A stretch of DNA of 6,388 nucleotides from Propionibacteriales bacterium (GTDB taxonomy: Bacteria; Actinomycetota; Actinomycetes; Propionibacteriales; Propionibacteriaceae): NCBI GenBank assembly GCA_030453285.1, contig JAKDKP010000141.1, positions 1 to 6,388 of the forward strand, written 5' to 3'. How positions within the stretch are numbered: the stretch's first letter is position 1; each line of letters starts with the position of its first letter. Of the stretch, positions 1 to 5,134 are shown piece after piece. The notes beneath the pieces were generated by a model, which was not told the DNA's origin, did no database searches, and saw only the letters and a list, made by a program, of their open reading frames with translations. The translations under genes and the position numbers were made by a program.

Positions 1-2
1 CA

Positions 3-20
3 TGGAACATGAGTGTTCCA
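3..20. promoter_or_regulatory. Candidate TetR operator palindrome
   Basis: The sequence TGGAACATGAGTGTTCCA has perfect 7-base arms (3-9 and 14-20) around a 4-base spacer. It lies 41 bases before the ATG of the TetR-type regulator at 61, next to that gene's probable promoter. TetR dimers usually bind such short palindromes near their own start, so autoregulation is the simplest reading; this is inference. It touches the window edge, so it could also serve a divergent gene lying to the left. Confidence 0.5.
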
Positions 21-47
21 AATTGGTCAACTACTGTTCGGTACGGT

Positions 48-53
48 TACTCT
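48..53 (+). promoter_or_regulatory. Leaderless-type -10 element of the first TetR gene
   Basis: TACTCT fits the actinobacterial -10 pattern TANNNT and ends exactly 7 bases before the ATG at 61, so transcription would begin at or near the A of the start codon. There is no Shine-Dalgarno sequence before this ATG, as expected for a leaderless message. A weak -35-like TTGGTC lies at 23-28, with a spacer of 19 bases, somewhat long. Confidence 0.45.
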
Positions 54-60
54 CGGCCAC

Positions 61-636
61 ATGAGCACGGTTGACCGTACGCAGCGCGCCATCATCGACG
101 CCGCGATCAGCACCTGGGCCCGCGACCCGGCGGCCAGTCTCGGCGTGGTCGCCGCGGCGGCAGGTGTCGGCCGCACCACGTTGCACCGCTTCCATCCCGA
201 CCGAGCGGCTCTGCTGGCTGCGGTCAACACCGAATTGCAGATCCAGTTCGGCCAGGCGACAGCCCGAGCCGTCATCGACGATGGCCCGGCCATGGCGGCC
301 CTGCGTCGCCTGTGCATCGAATTCCTCGCCCTCGGCGAACCGCTGCGGATGGTGTTCGCCGACAACAGTCCGGTCGATCCCGAAGCCTGGACCTCCGGGG
401 ACGGCAGCCATCAGCACCTGCAGTCGTTGTTCCATCGGGGCCAGGCCGACGGAAGCTTCGATGAGACCTTGGACCCGGAGTGGATGCTGTTGACCATGTG
501 GTTGCTGCTCTTCGGAGCCTGGGCGGTGATGGACGAGACAAAGATCCCCCGCGCCGACGCCGCCGACCTGCTGATGCGAACCCTCGCCGGGGCGGTCGGC
601 GCGAAGCCGTCCGACTTCGCGTTCAAGCCTGGCTGA
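61..636 (+). CDS. TetR/AcrR-family transcriptional regulator
   Basis: This 191-residue protein has the usual size and layout of a one-component TetR repressor. An N-terminal helix (about 8-20) is followed by a helix-turn-helix at about 26-45, with the typical run GVGRTTLHRFHPDRAALLAAV-like pattern: small residues, then Thr-Leu-His-Arg-Phe, then Asp-Arg-Ala-Ala-Leu. The rest is a helical ligand-binding and dimerisation domain, with a Trp/Leu-rich segment near residues 140-158 that may line a hydrophobic pocket. I chose the ATG at 61 because the HTH sits at the normal distance from it and a TANNNT box lies 7 bases upstream. The in-frame GTG at 13 would start inside the palindrome at 3-20. The ligand and target genes cannot be read from the sequence; the regulated partner may lie left of the window. 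Its 3' end overlaps the convergent racemase gene by 14 bases. Confidence 0.85.
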   Translation: MSTVDRTQRAIIDAAISTWARDPAASLGVVAAAAGVGRTTLHRFHPDRAALLAAVNTELQIQFGQATARAVIDDGPAMAALRRLCIEFLALGEPLRMVFADNSPVDPEAWTSGDGSHQHLQSLFHRGQADGSFDETLDPEWMLLTMWLLLFGAWAVMDETKIPRADAADLLMRTLAGAVGAKPSDFAFKPG

Positions 637-1327
637 GCGCCAGGTCGAGGGCCGCCGCACAGTGCAGCGCCGTGGTCGGGAACAACGGCAGGTCCACATC
701 TCCGTCCGACAGCAGCAGTTCGATCTCGGTGCAGCCGAGCACGACCCCGCCGACGCCCTTCTCGCACAGCCGGGCCATCACACTGATCATGGCTTGCCGG
801 GACTCGTCGGTGAAGACTCCTTGGACCAGTTCGTCGAAGATGATCTTGTGCACGAGGTCGCGATCACCCTGGTCGGGCACCACGGTGTTGATCTTGTGCA
901 TGGCGAGCCGCTCGGCATAGAACAGGTCCTCCATCGTGTAGCTGGTGGCCAGCAGACCAACGGTGCTCACCCCCCGTTCCTGCGCTGCTGTGGCCACCAC
1001 GTCGACCACATGCAGCAGCGGCACAGCACTGGCGTCGGCGACATCCCGGGCGACCTTGTGCATGGTGTTCGTACAGATCAGCAGTATCTCGGCCCCCGCC
1101 GCCTCGAGTCCGCGAGCAGCGTCGCCGAGCACTGCCCCGGCACCGGCCCAGTCACCGGCCTGCTGCTGGGCGACGATCTCGGCAAAGTCGACCGACCGCA
1201 GCACCAGATCGGCGCTGTGATGGCCACCGAGACGATCCCGTACGCCCTCGTTCAACAGCCGGTAGTAGAGCGCGGTCGACTCCCAGCTCATGCCACCGAT
1301 CAGGCCGATCCGACGCGTCGCGGTCAT
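623..1327 (-). CDS. Aspartate/glutamate racemase family protein (YgeA-like)
   Basis: This 234-residue protein belongs to the cofactor-independent Asp/Glu racemase superfamily, which inverts the alpha carbon of an acidic amino acid using two facing acid/base residues. The N terminus has the family hallmark IGLIGGMSWEST (7-18). The first active-site motif is CTNTMHK (85-91) and the second is GCTEIELL (198-205). Aligning NTMH with the NTAH motif of classical Asp racemases places Thr86, not a Cys, at the first catalytic position; Cys199 is the second. This Thr/Cys pair is that described for E. coli YgeA, an L-Asp/Glu-specific racemase, so an L-amino-acid substrate is plausible but unproven. Cys85 sits next to Thr86 and might contribute. 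The ATG at 1327 lies 2 bases after the ispH stop (TGA-TC-ATG) with no clear Shine-Dalgarno, which suggests translational coupling to ispH. The 3' end overlaps the convergent TetR gene. A D-amino acid for the cell wall is an alternative role. Confidence 0.88.
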   Translation of the reverse strand: MTATRRIGLIGGMSWESTALYYRLLNEGVRDRLGGHHSADLVLRSVDFAEIVAQQQAGDWAGAGAVLGDAARGLEAAGAEILLICTNTMHKVARDVADASAVPLLHVVDVVATAAQERGVSTVGLLATSYTMEDLFYAERLAMHKINTVVPDQGDRDLVHKIIFDELVQGVFTDESRQAMISVMARLCEKGVGGVVLGCTEIELLLSDGDVDLPLFPTTALHCAAALDLALSQA

Positions 1328-1329
1328 GA

Positions 1330-2334
1330 TCAGTCGTTGATCGCGTTCTTGCGGATGTCCTTGCGCAGTTCGGGCGGCAGGGCGAAGACCAGGTTCTCCT
1401 CGGTCAAGGTCTCCTCGGTCGCCAGCGGATAGCCGCGCTCGTACAAGAACTCCAGCACACCCTGGACCAGGTCATCGGGGACCGAGGCACCACTGGTGAT
1501 GCCGACCCGGTCGACCCCGTCGAGCCACGCCTCATCGATCTCTGTCGCGTTGTCCACCCGGTACGAGGCCTTCGCCCCGGCGTCCAGGGCGACCTCCACC
1601 AGCCGTACGGAGTTGGAGGAGTTGGCCGACCCCACCACGATCACCAGATCGGAGTGGGCCGCGATCTGCTTGACCGCCGATTGCCGGTTCTGGGTGGCAT
1701 AGCAGATGTCGTCACTGGGCGGGTCGATCAGTTGCGGAAACTTCTCTCGCAGCGCATGGACCGTCGCCATGGTCTCGTCGACACTCAACGTCGTCTGACT
1801 CAGCCACGCCACCTTGGAAGGGTCCTTGACCTGGACATCGACCACCTCGTCGGGCGACTGGACCAGAGTGATGTTCTCCGGAGCCTCTCCGGCGGTGCCC
1901 TCAACCTCTTCGTGGCCGGCGTGCCCGATCAGCAGGATCTCCAGATCATCACGGGCGAACCGCTTCGCCTCATGATGCACCTTGGTCACCAGCGGGCAGG
2001 TCGCATCGATCGTCTTGAGCTGGCGTCCGGTCGCCTCGTGCCGAACGGCCGGCGAGACGCCGTGCGCGGAGAAGACGACCGTCTCCCCCTCTGGCACCTC
2101 GGAGAGTTCCTCGACGAAGATGGCGCCGCGCGCGGCCAAGTTCTCCACCACATGCTTGTTGTGCACGATCTGCTTGCGGACATAGACCGGCGCCCCGTAC
2201 GCGTCGAGTGCCTTCTCCACGGTGATCACTGCCCGGTCGACCCCGGCGCAGTAACCGCGCGGGGCGGCCACGACGACCTGCTTGCGACCCCCCCGGACGG
2301 GGTCGGCGGGCACGGTCGACTGATCATTGGTCAT
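1330..2334 (-). CDS. ispH: 4-hydroxy-3-methylbut-2-enyl diphosphate reductase IspH
   Basis: IspH (LytB) is the last enzyme of the MEP isoprenoid pathway. It reduces HMBPP to IPP and DMAPP in the cytoplasm with a [4Fe-4S] cluster. The 334-residue protein has all three cluster cysteines: Cys29 in [12 protein letters not shown], Cys113 in [11 protein letters not shown] and Cys211 in [11 protein letters not shown]. Substrate-binding residues of the family are also visible: His58 (QIVHNKHVV), His91 (FSAHGVSP), His141 and Glu143 ([11 protein letters not shown]), the [10 protein letters not shown] loop (179-188) and Ser239-Ser240-Asn241 (ANSSNSVRL). It appears intact and functional. The ATG at 2334 is preferred over one at 2367: the upstream extension is short and Arg-rich, the chosen start gives the usual length, and a TANNNT box lies 7 bases before it. 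It follows the ABC permease gene by 42 bases on the same strand and is followed after 2 bases by the racemase. Confidence 0.97.
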   Translation of the reverse strand: MTNDQSTVPADPVRGGRKQVVVAAPRGYCAGVDRAVITVEKALDAYGAPVYVRKQIVHNKHVVENLAARGAIFVEELSEVPEGETVVFSAHGVSPAVRHEATGRQLKTIDATCPLVTKVHHEAKRFARDDLEILLIGHAGHEEVEGTAGEAPENITLVQSPDEVVDVQVKDPSKVAWLSQTTLSVDETMATVHALREKFPQLIDPPSDDICYATQNRQSAVKQIAAHSDLVIVVGSANSSNSVRLVEVALDAGAKASYRVDNATEIDEAWLDGVDRVGITSGASVPDDLVQGVLEFLYERGYPLATEETLTEENLVFALPPELRKDIRKNAIND

Positions 2335-2341
2335 GCTGCTC

Positions 2342-2347
2342 AGTCTA
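2342..2347 (-). promoter_or_regulatory. Leaderless-type -10 element of ispH
   Basis: Read on the minus strand, TAGACT fits TANNNT and ends 7 bases before the ispH ATG at 2334, placing transcription start at the start codon. There is no good Shine-Dalgarno sequence in the gap. The region where a -35 would fall (about 2365-2370, minus-strand CTGGTG) is a poor match. The box suggests that ispH has its own promoter and need not depend on the drug-inducible exporter upstream. Confidence 0.45.
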
Positions 2348-2376
2348 GGTGGCCGCCATCGTCGCACCAGCCACGG

Positions 2377-3123
2377 TCAGTGCAGAACCTTGCGGGGGAA
2401 CAACCAGCCGGTCCAGGCCGCCGATACAGCGATGACGCCCAGGAACCAGGCCAGAGCCATCCATGGCGCAGCCTGTGGATCGGCACCCGACAACAACAAG
2501 CGGACCGATTCGATCACTGCCGTCATCGGCTGATGTTCCGCGACCGGCCGCAGCCAGGCGGGCAGCGTATCGAGCGGGACGAAACCACTCGACAGATAGG
2601 GCAGGAACATCACGATGAACGTGTATCCCGAGGCCGCCTGCGGTGACCCGGTGGCCAGCCCCACGGCGGCGAACAGGGCGGTGATCGCCGTGATGTGCAC
2701 TGCCAGGACCGCCAGAGCACCCAGCCAACCCCACAACCCGGCTTCGGGACGGAATCCCATCAGCAGTCCGACCACCAGGACCACGGCTGTGGCCAGCAGG
2801 TTGCGAGCGAGGCTGGCGACCACGTGACCGACGAGCACTGTCACTGCCGGGATCGGCATGGTGCGGAAGCGGTTGATCGTTCCCGTACGGAGATCTTCGG
2901 CCACGTCGATGGCGGTGGTCGATGCGCCGTACCCGGCACACAACACGATGATGCCCGGAACCACGTAGGTCAGGTAGCCACCGGCGGGGTCGATGGCTCC
3001 ACCGAACACGAAGGTGAACATCAGCATCAGCATTGCCGGCAACACGATGGCCAGCAGCAGCGATTCCACGTTGCGCATGCTCAGTCTGATGCTGCGATCG
3101 ACGAACACCACTGCCGCGCTCAT
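2377..3123 (-). CDS. ABC-2 type exporter permease, DrrB-like
   Basis: This 248-residue integral membrane protein is the likely membrane partner of the ATPase encoded just upstream. Hydrophobic stretches suggest about six membrane helices: roughly residues 21-40, 51-70, 102-122, 130-155, 166-184 and 221-241. The cytoplasmic segment between helices 2 and 3 carries the family pattern EDLRTGTINRFRTMPI (76-91), the coupling region of DrrB/ABC-2 permeases. The C-terminal third has the characteristic SSGFVPLDTLPAWLRP stretch (178-193) followed by EHQPMT. Its ATG overlaps the TGA of the ATPase gene (ATGA, 3120-3123), a sign of translational coupling and equal production. Two ATPases and two permeases would form the transporter. 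DrrAB relatives export anthracyclines and other hydrophobic compounds; the substrate here is unknown. The gene ends 42 bases before ispH with no convincing terminator in between. Confidence 0.92.
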   Translation of the reverse strand: MSAAVVFVDRSIRLSMRNVESLLLAIVLPAMLMLMFTFVFGGAIDPAGGYLTYVVPGIIVLCAGYGASTTAIDVAEDLRTGTINRFRTMPIPAVTVLVGHVVASLARNLLATAVVLVVGLLMGFRPEAGLWGWLGALAVLAVHITAITALFAAVGLATGSPQAASGYTFIVMFLPYLSSGFVPLDTLPAWLRPVAEHQPMTAVIESVRLLLSGADPQAAPWMALAWFLGVIAVSAAWTGWLFPRKVLH

Positions 3124-4016
3124 CGGGCCACCGCCAACTGGTCGCTGGTGGATTCGCCGCCAGCACCGTCGCCGGTCAGGCGGATGAACACGTCATCCAG
3201 GGTGGGCCGACGCACACTGATCGTGGCCGAGCCGACACCATGATCAGTGACCGCGCGGAGCCCGGCGAGCGTCCCATCGAAGGCGATCTGCACGGGCTCG
3301 GATCCAGGCTGCTCCAGGATGACGTACTCCTCGCCGATCGCTGACTTCAGTTCCGCGGCCGTACCGCTGGAGATGACCGCCCCCGCGGCGAGGATGGCGA
3401 TCCGGTCGGCCAGTTGATCAGCCTCCTCCAGATACTGGGTGGTCATCATGACCGTCGTCCCATGTCGTGCGAGGTCGGTGATGTCCTCCCACAACGCCTG
3501 TCGACTACGGGTGTCCATGCCGGTGGTCGGCTCATCGAGAAAGAGCACCCGCGGCGTCTGCGCCAGGCTCATCGCCAGATCAAGGCGGCGTAGCATGCCG
3601 CCGGACAGCAGCCCCGCCCGACGCCGTGCAGCGGGCACGAGATCGACTCGCTCGAGCAGAGCCTCGGCCCGCGCCCGTGCCGCCCTGCGCGCCAGCCCTC
3701 CCAGGCGAGCCACCATGATCAGATTCTCCTGTGCGGTGAGTTCCCTGTCCACGGCGGCGAACTGGCCCGTCACCCCGATCAGTGAGCGGATGCGACGGGC
3801 CTCGGCCACCACATTGCACCCGAGCACCCGGGCCTGACCCGCATCCGGACGGATCAGGGTCGTCAGGATGTTGACCAGGGTGGTCTTGCCTGCCCCGTTG
3901 GGCCCGAGCAGGGCAAAGATCTCCCCCGGCGCCACCGTCAGGTCGACACCGGTCAACACGCGATGCCTGCCGTACGACTTGGTCACCCCTCGCACTTCGA
4001 TGGCCGGTTCCGTCAT
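3120..4016 (-). CDS. ABC exporter ATP-binding protein, DrrA-like
   Basis: This 298-residue cytoplasmic ATPase drives the permease encoded next to it. Motifs in order: Walker A GPNGAGKTT (38-46), Q-loop Gln85, signature LSGGMLRRLDLA (137-148), Walker B VLFLDEP (157-163) with catalytic Glu162, D-loop near GMD (166-168), and the switch region TTQYLEEAD (192-200). Gln194 occupies the position usually held by the switch His, as is typical of the DrrA subfamily. A C-terminal domain ends with RRPTLDDVFIRLTG (269-282), a second DrrA hallmark, before a short polar tail. The ATG at 4016 is chosen because a strong AGGAAGGAA ribosome site lies 4 bases upstream and the coding pattern of the family begins right there. 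A longer frame reaching 4334 would run through the control region and into the divergent regulator gene. It is the first gene of the exporter operon. Confidence 0.95.
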   Translation of the reverse strand: MTEPAIEVRGVTKSYGRHRVLTGVDLTVAPGEIFALLGPNGAGKTTLVNILTTLIRPDAGQARVLGCNVVAEARRIRSLIGVTGQFAAVDRELTAQENLIMVARLGGLARRAARARAEALLERVDLVPAARRRAGLLSGGMLRRLDLAMSLAQTPRVLFLDEPTTGMDTRSRQALWEDITDLARHGTTVMMTTQYLEEADQLADRIAILAAGAVISSGTAAELKSAIGEEYVILEQPGSEPVQIAFDGTLAGLRAVTDHGVGSATISVRRPTLDDVFIRLTGDGAGGESTSDQLAVAR

Positions 4017-4020
4017 GACG

Positions 4021-4029
4021 TTCCTTCCT
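4021..4029 (-). promoter_or_regulatory. Ribosome binding site of the ABC ATPase gene
   Basis: The minus-strand AGGAAGGAA is a good Shine-Dalgarno match ending 4 bases before the ATG at 4016. It settles the start codon of the ATPase and shows that, unlike ispH and the first TetR gene, this message has a leader. Confidence 0.7.
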
Positions 4030-4031
4030 GT

Positions 4032-4048
4032 TGTGTACGTTCTACACA
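4032..4048. promoter_or_regulatory. Candidate TetR operator in the exporter leader
   Basis: TGTGTACGTTCTACACA has perfect 6-base arms (4032-4037, 4043-4048) around a 5-base spacer, the size and look of many actinobacterial TetR-family operators. It lies between the two divergent genes, close to the ATPase start, so a bound repressor would block exporter transcription. Another TGTGTA half-site occurs at 4081-4086. Assignment to the adjacent regulator is inferred from position. Confidence 0.55.
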
Positions 4049-4086
4049 GTCGTATTTGCACAACAGCGTACGACGCACACTGTGTA
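4043..4086. repeat. Nested inverted repeat in the divergent control region
   Basis: TACACAG (4043-4049) is the exact reverse complement of CTGTGTA (4080-4086). Inside it, GTCGTA (4049-4054) is the reverse complement of TACGAC (4069-4074). The inner and outer pairs have different centres because 5-6 extra bases lie in the right half, so it is not one simple hairpin. The left outer arm is shared with the operator at 4032-4048. The arrangement may provide two regulator binding positions, one per promoter. Confidence 0.5.
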
Positions 4087-4094
4087 TGTCGCAA
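4065..4094 (-). promoter_or_regulatory. Candidate promoter of the ABC exporter operon
   Basis: On the minus strand, TTGCGA (4094-4089) and TACGCT (4070-4065) are separated by 18 bases and resemble sigma-70-type -35 and -10 boxes. Initiation would fall near 4058, giving a leader of about 40 bases that includes the operator at 4032-4048 and the ribosome site. The TGTGTA half-site at 4081-4086 lies inside the spacer. This is a pattern match only. Confidence 0.35.
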
Positions 4095-4132
4095 GCAGAC
4101 GGTTGACTGACTGCCGGACACAAGCCGGACAG

Positions 4133-4139
4133 AAGGGGG
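4133..4139 (+). promoter_or_regulatory. Ribosome binding site of the second TetR gene
   Basis: AAGGGGG lies 4 bases before the ATG at 4144 and is the best Shine-Dalgarno-like sequence near the gene. It favours this start over an in-frame ATG at 4195. Just upstream, GCCGGACA occurs twice (4113-4120, 4124-4131) with an 11-base period; its meaning is unclear. Confidence 0.5.
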
Positions 4140-4143
4140 CACG

Positions 4144-5079
4144 ATGACCGAGGACGAACTGGAACTGCCGAGGGTGGTCGTGGTCGCCTGGGGCATGGCT
4201 GCGCACCCACAACGCGGGCCGAAGCGCGAGTTGTCCCACGAACGGATCGTCGAAGCCGCCATCGCCATCGCCGATCGCGACGGACTCCCCGCCGTGACCA
4301 TGGCGCGGGTCGCCGAGTCACTCGGCTTCACCACGATGGCGCTGTATCGCTATGTCACCAACAAGGACGAGCTGCTCGCGCTGATGCAGGACGCGGCCAC
4401 CAGCGATATCGAGCCGCCGGTGATCGATCCGCACGACTGGCGTCGTGCCCTGCGCGCCTGGACCGAGCACCTGCAACGCGGATACGAGGCCCACCCCTGG
4501 ATGCTGGCCATCCCGGCGACGGTGGAGAGCGTCGCGATGCCCGGCAACATGGCCATCGTCGACCGGGCGTTGCGCGCCATGCGGACACTTGACCTGACCG
4601 CACAGAACAGGATCGCGGTGATCCTGATGCTCAGCACCCTGGCTGGCATGGTGGCCGGCCTGAACCGCGACCTCGCCAAGTCGCCCGCAGCGGTGTCCGG
4701 CCTCGGGGCGGGCCTGCGCGACATCGTCACAGCCGACCGATTCCCCGACCTGTCACCTCTCATCGACAGCGGGGACTATCTGGGGCCCGACCCCTCCGAC
4801 GAACCGGTGACCGCCGAGTTCGACTTCGGCATCGAGCGCCTGCTGGACGGGCTCGCACGCTTCGAATCGCCCAACCAGAATCCCGACCGTCCGGTCGTCG
4901 CTGAGCCGGCACCCGAGCTCGATCCCGCGATAGCGGCGACCCTGGCCCAGGAGGCCTACGACGTTGCCGTCGCCGCCCGCAAGCAGGGCGAGCGTCGGGT
5001 CAAGGAGTTGCACAAGCGCGAGACTGCGGCCGCCAAAGAACGTGATCGTGCCCGCGACCGCGCCACACGGGTCGGCTGA
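4144..5079 (+). CDS. TetR-family regulator with TetR_C_1-like domain and charged C-terminal tail
   Basis: This 311-residue protein is the probable repressor of the divergent exporter operon. The DNA-binding domain begins near RGPKRELSHERIV (24-36), with the helix-turn-helix at about 48-70 (VTMARVAESLGFTTMALYRYV), followed by NKDELLALM. The body from about 95 to 240 resembles the TetR_C_1 family: a Trp-containing helix (DWRRALRAWTEHL, 98-110), HPWM (117-120) and the final FDFGIERLLDGLA (226-238). Two parts exceed the family norm. An N-terminal lead of about 23 residues may be absent if translation starts at Met18 (4195). A tail of about 60-70 residues begins with a Pro-rich linker (247-260) and ends in an Ala/Glu/Lys/Arg-rich helix (262-309) that could form a coiled coil. 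Inducer unknown; a hydrophobic compound exported by the adjacent pump is likely from context. The LarA-like gene follows 55 bases downstream on the same strand. Confidence 0.9.
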   Translation: MTEDELELPRVVVVAWGMAAHPQRGPKRELSHERIVEAAIAIADRDGLPAVTMARVAESLGFTTMALYRYVTNKDELLALMQDAATSDIEPPVIDPHDWRRALRAWTEHLQRGYEAHPWMLAIPATVESVAMPGNMAIVDRALRAMRTLDLTAQNRIAVILMLSTLAGMVAGLNRDLAKSPAAVSGLGAGLRDIVTADRFPDLSPLIDSGDYLGPDPSDEPVTAEFDFGIERLLDGLARFESPNQNPDRPVVAEPAPELDPAIAATLAQEAYDVAVAARKQGERRVKELHKRETAAAKERDRARDRATRVG

Positions 5080-5122
5080 GGTCGACACCACCGAGTTGGT
5101 ATCCCTGGGGCGTCGCCGCCGA

Positions 5123-5128
5123 TAGCGT
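5123..5128 (+). promoter_or_regulatory. Leaderless-type -10 element of the LarA-like gene
   Basis: TAGCGT fits TANNNT and ends 6 bases before the ATG at 5135. No Shine-Dalgarno sequence is present in the 20 bases before that ATG, so a leaderless transcript is the simplest explanation for translation. No good -35 box is at the right distance; TTGGTA at 5096-5101 is 21 bases away. It suggests that the gene has its own promoter. Confidence 0.4.
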
Positions 5129-5134
5129 TCTCCT

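Noticed and set aside
1..3. CAT at the left edge as the start codon of a divergent gene
   Set aside because: Only the start codon itself would be in view, with no promoter or ribosome site in a convincing position.
13..60. Upstream GTG start extending the first TetR gene by 16 residues
   Set aside because: It would start inside the palindrome, has no ribosome site, and the added residues do not look like a TetR N terminus.
662..1432. 256-codon + strand open frame opposite the racemase gene
   Set aside because: The composition is that of an antisense shadow, and both racemase active-site motifs are on the other strand.
2335..2367. Upstream ATG at 2367 for ispH
   Set aside because: The extra 11 residues are Arg/Pro-rich and not IspH-like, and the TANNNT box at 2347-2342 fits the start at 2334.
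2349..2374. GTGGC/GCCAC inverted repeat as a terminator between permease and ispH
   Set aside because: The stem is only 5 base pairs with a 16-base loop and no T-run follows it.
1654..2646. 330-codon + strand open frame opposite ispH and the permease
   Set aside because: It is a mirror frame typical of G+C-rich coding DNA; the His/Asp/Arg-rich product has no recognisable family and lies over strongly conserved genes.
4017..4334. N-terminal extension of the ABC ATPase frame by 106 residues
   Set aside because: It runs through the control region and antisense to the TetR gene; a strong ribosome site directly precedes the ATG at 4016.
5087..5100. ACCA/TGGT inverted repeat before the LarA-like gene as an operator
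   Set aside because: Arms of only 4 bases are expected by chance in this composition.
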